Shown here: positions 36,313 through 38,454 of the stretch, one piece after another | How the letters are laid out: each line of letters opens with the position of its first letter | How positions within the stretch are numbered: position 1 is the first letter of the stretch | Assembly: GCA_012514895.1 (NCBI GenBank) | Contig: JAAYZK010000078.1 | Coordinates: 1-38,454 of the forward strand | Length of the DNA stretch: 38,454 nt | Direction of reading: 5' to 3' | Origin: Planctomycetota bacterium | GTDB taxonomy: Bacteria; Planctomycetota; Phycisphaerae; SM23-33; FEN-1343 | Position numbers and translations under genes: made by a program | Notes under the pieces: model-generated | The model's input: the letters and a program-made list of their open reading frames with translations, nothing else | The model's database searches: none | What the model was told of the DNA's origin: nothing

Positions 36313-37521
36313 ATGCCCAACTTCGTCTACAACGTGCGCGACGCCTCCGGCATGTCGGCCTCCGGCATGATCGACGCGCCGACGCTCGACGAGGCCGGAC
36401 GCCTGCTGAGGCGGGACGGGAAGTTCATCATCGACCTGCACCCTCAGGGCTTCCAGGCCGTCGCCATGGGCAGCCGGACCCGGAGGGTCAGGAGCGACGA
36501 CCTCGTGTTCTTCTGCAACCAGTTGGCGGTCATGGTCGACACCGGCGTGCCGCTGCTGGAGGCCCTGGACGGGATCGCCGAGCAGACGTCCCACACGGGC
36601 CTCAAGGCCATGGTCTCGCAGATCGCCAACGACGTCCGCGGCGGGACGGAGTTCTCCGCGGCCCTGGCGCGGTTTCCCAAGGTGTTCGACGGCCTGTTCG
36701 TCAGCATGATCCAGGCGTCGGAAGCCAGCGGCACGATGGGGTCGGCCCTCGAACGGATGTGCGCCCACCTCCGCGGGCAGCGCGAGATCCGCAGCCAGGT
36801 CCGCGGGGCGATGTTCTACCCGGTCGGCATCCTGGTCTTCAGCGTCGGCATCCTGACGGCGATGATGGTCTTCGTCCTGCCCCGCTTCGAAAAGATTTAC
36901 ACCGCCAAGAAGGCGGCCCTGCCGCTGGCGACCCGCCTGCTGCTGGGGGCCAGCGACGCGCTGCTGACGTACTGGCCGTGGATCCTCTGCGGCCTGGGGG
37001 CGGGGTTGATCGCGGCCCTGCGGTTCCTCAGAACCGAGCGGGGCGGGTACGCCGTGGACCGCATGAGGCTCCGCCTGCCGCTGGTGCGCGACCTGTACGA
37101 GAAGGTGTACATCTCCCGCTCGTTCCGCACGCTGGCGACGATGCTGGCCAGCGGCGTGGAACTGCTCGACGCGATCGCCATCGCCTCGGCGGTGGTGGGC
37201 AACCGCCTGCACCGCGACATGTGGATCCGCATCGCCGGCGGCCTGCGCGAAGGCCGTACGCTTGCCGAAGAGGTTGCCGAGGCGCCGCTGATGCCCCGCT
37301 CCATGGCCCAGATGATCGCCTCGGGCGACCGCAGCGGGCGGGTCGGCGACGTGCTCAACCGCATCGCCGACTTCTGCGACAACGACGTCCGCGTCGGCGT
37401 CAAGGCCCTCACCAGCCTGATCGAGCCGGCCATGATCGTCCTGATGGGCCTGATCGTCGGCGGCATCGCCATGGCCCTGCTGCTGCCGGTCTTCTCGATC
37501 AACAAGGTCGTCGGACGCTGA
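36313..37521 (+). CDS. pilC: PilC/GspF inner-membrane platform protein
   Basis: MPNFVYNVRDASGMSASGMIDAPTLDEAGRLLR...FCNQLAVMVDTGVPLLEALDGIAEQ...SFRTLATMLASGVELLDAIAIA. Confidence 0.93.
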   Translation: MPNFVYNVRDASGMSASGMIDAPTLDEAGRLLRRDGKFIIDLHPQGFQAVAMGSRTRRVRSDDLVFFCNQLAVMVDTGVPLLEALDGIAEQTSHTGLKAMVSQIANDVRGGTEFSAALARFPKVFDGLFVSMIQASEASGTMGSALERMCAHLRGQREIRSQVRGAMFYPVGILVFSVGILTAMMVFVLPRFEKIYTAKKAALPLATRLLLGASDALLTYWPWILCGLGAGLIAALRFLRTERGGYAVDRMRLRLPLVRDLYEKVYISRSFRTLATMLASGVELLDAIAIASAVVGNRLHRDMWIRIAGGLREGRTLAEEVAEAPLMPRSMAQMIASGDRSGRVGDVLNRIADFCDNDVRVGVKALTSLIEPAMIVLMGLIVGGIAMALLLPVFSINKVVGR

Positions 37522-37624
37522 ACCGGTTCCACGCCGGGTCCGCTTCGGCTATAATGGGCCGACAGGCCGTGATGGCCCCGCCGTGGCCGCGGGTGCGTCG
37601 CGGACGCCAGTGGGAGCCGCGACG

Positions 37625-38071
37625 GTGGTGGACAAACAAGACACACGGCGGGTGCGACGTCGGAATCGGATGATCCTCCTGGGGCTGTCGCTGCTGTCGA
37701 TGGCGGCAGCGCTGGTGGTGATCTACCTGGCCTTTGCGAAGCTCCTGCAGTCGAACCTCCACGAGGATACCCGCCGCCACGTCGCGGCCCTGGCCCTGGT
37801 GGCGGGGGGTCTGATCGTCTTCGCCCTGTTCTGCGTGGGCGTGCTGCTGCTGCGGCTGGTCGCCCAGGCGCTGCTCCGCCGTCGCACCTCCGGCGCCACC
37901 CCCTACGTCAACGCCTGGGAAATCGCCGGCCACCGCCGCGCCGTGCCCGACGAGGAGGAACTGGGCGAACTGGTCGTCGCCGACGAAAGCGGCTGGCCGG
38001 ACGACCAGGACGAGGGCGGCCCGGCCGTCGAGGAAGACGACGAGCCGGACGACGACGACTGGTTGCGCTGA
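37625..38071 (+). CDS. Small membrane protein with acidic C-terminus, unknown function
   Basis: Two TM segments (MILLGLSLLSMAAALVVIYLAF; VAGGLIVFALFCVGVLLLRLV) and an Asp/Glu-rich tail; GTG start with GGGAG SD; ORF track start at 37583. Confidence 0.55.
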   Translation: MVDKQDTRRVRRRNRMILLGLSLLSMAAALVVIYLAFAKLLQSNLHEDTRRHVAALALVAGGLIVFALFCVGVLLLRLVAQALLRRRTSGATPYVNAWEIAGHRRAVPDEEELGELVVADESGWPDDQDEGGPAVEEDDEPDDDDWLR

Positions 38072-38074
38072 CCG

Positions 38075-38454
38075 CTACTGGGCCCGGCGTACATCGCTGA
38101 CGTACAGGACCGTCCGCCCGTCGAGGGTGGCCAACCACACGAGGCGGGACTCCTCCGCCGTCCGTGACGTCCGTGCCCACCATTTCAGCAGGCTCAGGCC
38201 CTCTTCGGCCCCGCCGCCGTCCAGCCGGTCGAGGGGTTCCAGAGCCGCATCATCCAGCACGTGGGGCGTGCCGGCCTCCAGGGCCCCGACGCGGACGGCC
38301 CGATCGCCCTCGACCCAGATCGCCGGGGGCGTGTCGCGGTCGCTGGTGAGCGTCCGCCCGGCGCCGGCCTGCCCCAGCGTGACGGTCGCCGGCAGGGGCG
38401 CCCCCTGCGGCGGCGGCCCCGTCGCCAGGAGCACCTGCGGTCGCCCGGGGCGCA
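38075..38454 (-). CDS. Partial hypothetical protein running off the window edge
   Basis: Frame stays open from 38434 to the window end with no stop; C-terminus ...LVWLATLDGRTVLYVSDVRRAQ; no family recognised. Confidence 0.45.
   Translation of the reverse strand, partial: RPGRPQVLLATGPPPQGAPLPATVTLGQAGAGRTLTSDRDTPPAIWVEGDRAVRVGALEAGTPHVLDDAALEPLDRLDGGGAEEGLSLLKWWARTSRTAEESRLVWLATLDGRTVLYVSDVRRAQ

Noticed and set aside
1-38454. CRISPR arrays, tRNA/rRNA genes, transposases, prophage genes
   Set aside because: No regularly spaced direct repeats, no rRNA-like sequence, no tRNA cloverleaf noticed, and no transposase/integrase motifs in the ORF translations.

Overview
High-GC chromosomal window, probably from a Planctomycetota bacterium (Phycisphaerae-like). 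I infer this from the PEP-CTERM protein, the gene style and the polA-coaE-rho block. From left to right:
(1) a minus-strand pair, a radical SAM/SPASM protein translationally coupled to a membrane protein with a GspG-like domain, followed by a PEP-CTERM protein;
(2) a plus-strand TPR-TPR-HEAT-small membrane protein cassette;
(3) a minus-strand membrane-anchored coiled-coil protein whose C-terminus looks like a BRCT domain carrying a calcium-loop-like insertion;
(4) housekeeping polA, coaE, rho and a gph-like HAD phosphatase;
(5) a polytopic membrane protein with a degenerate spermidine-synthase-like tail;
(6) an approximately 800-nt structured non-coding leader containing a 19-aa ORF with a near-perfect Shine-Dalgarno;
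(7) an approximately 17.4-kb type IV pilus/type II secretion-like locus: major pilin, five further prepilin-like proteins, PilM/N/O, a PilP/GspC-like protein, a secretin, a TPR lipoprotein, a histidine kinase, a CheY-like receiver, an HD-GYP protein, a STAS protein, a PilB/GspE ATPase with an MshEN-like N-terminus, and PilC/GspF.
The strongest candidates for something new are the signalling block embedded in the pilus locus (HK, REC, HD-GYP, STAS, MshEN-ATPase), the structured leader upstream of the pilin, the BRCT-like membrane protein next to polA, and the beta-helix-like prepilin without Glu5. All function calls come from reading the translated sequences; no database search was run.
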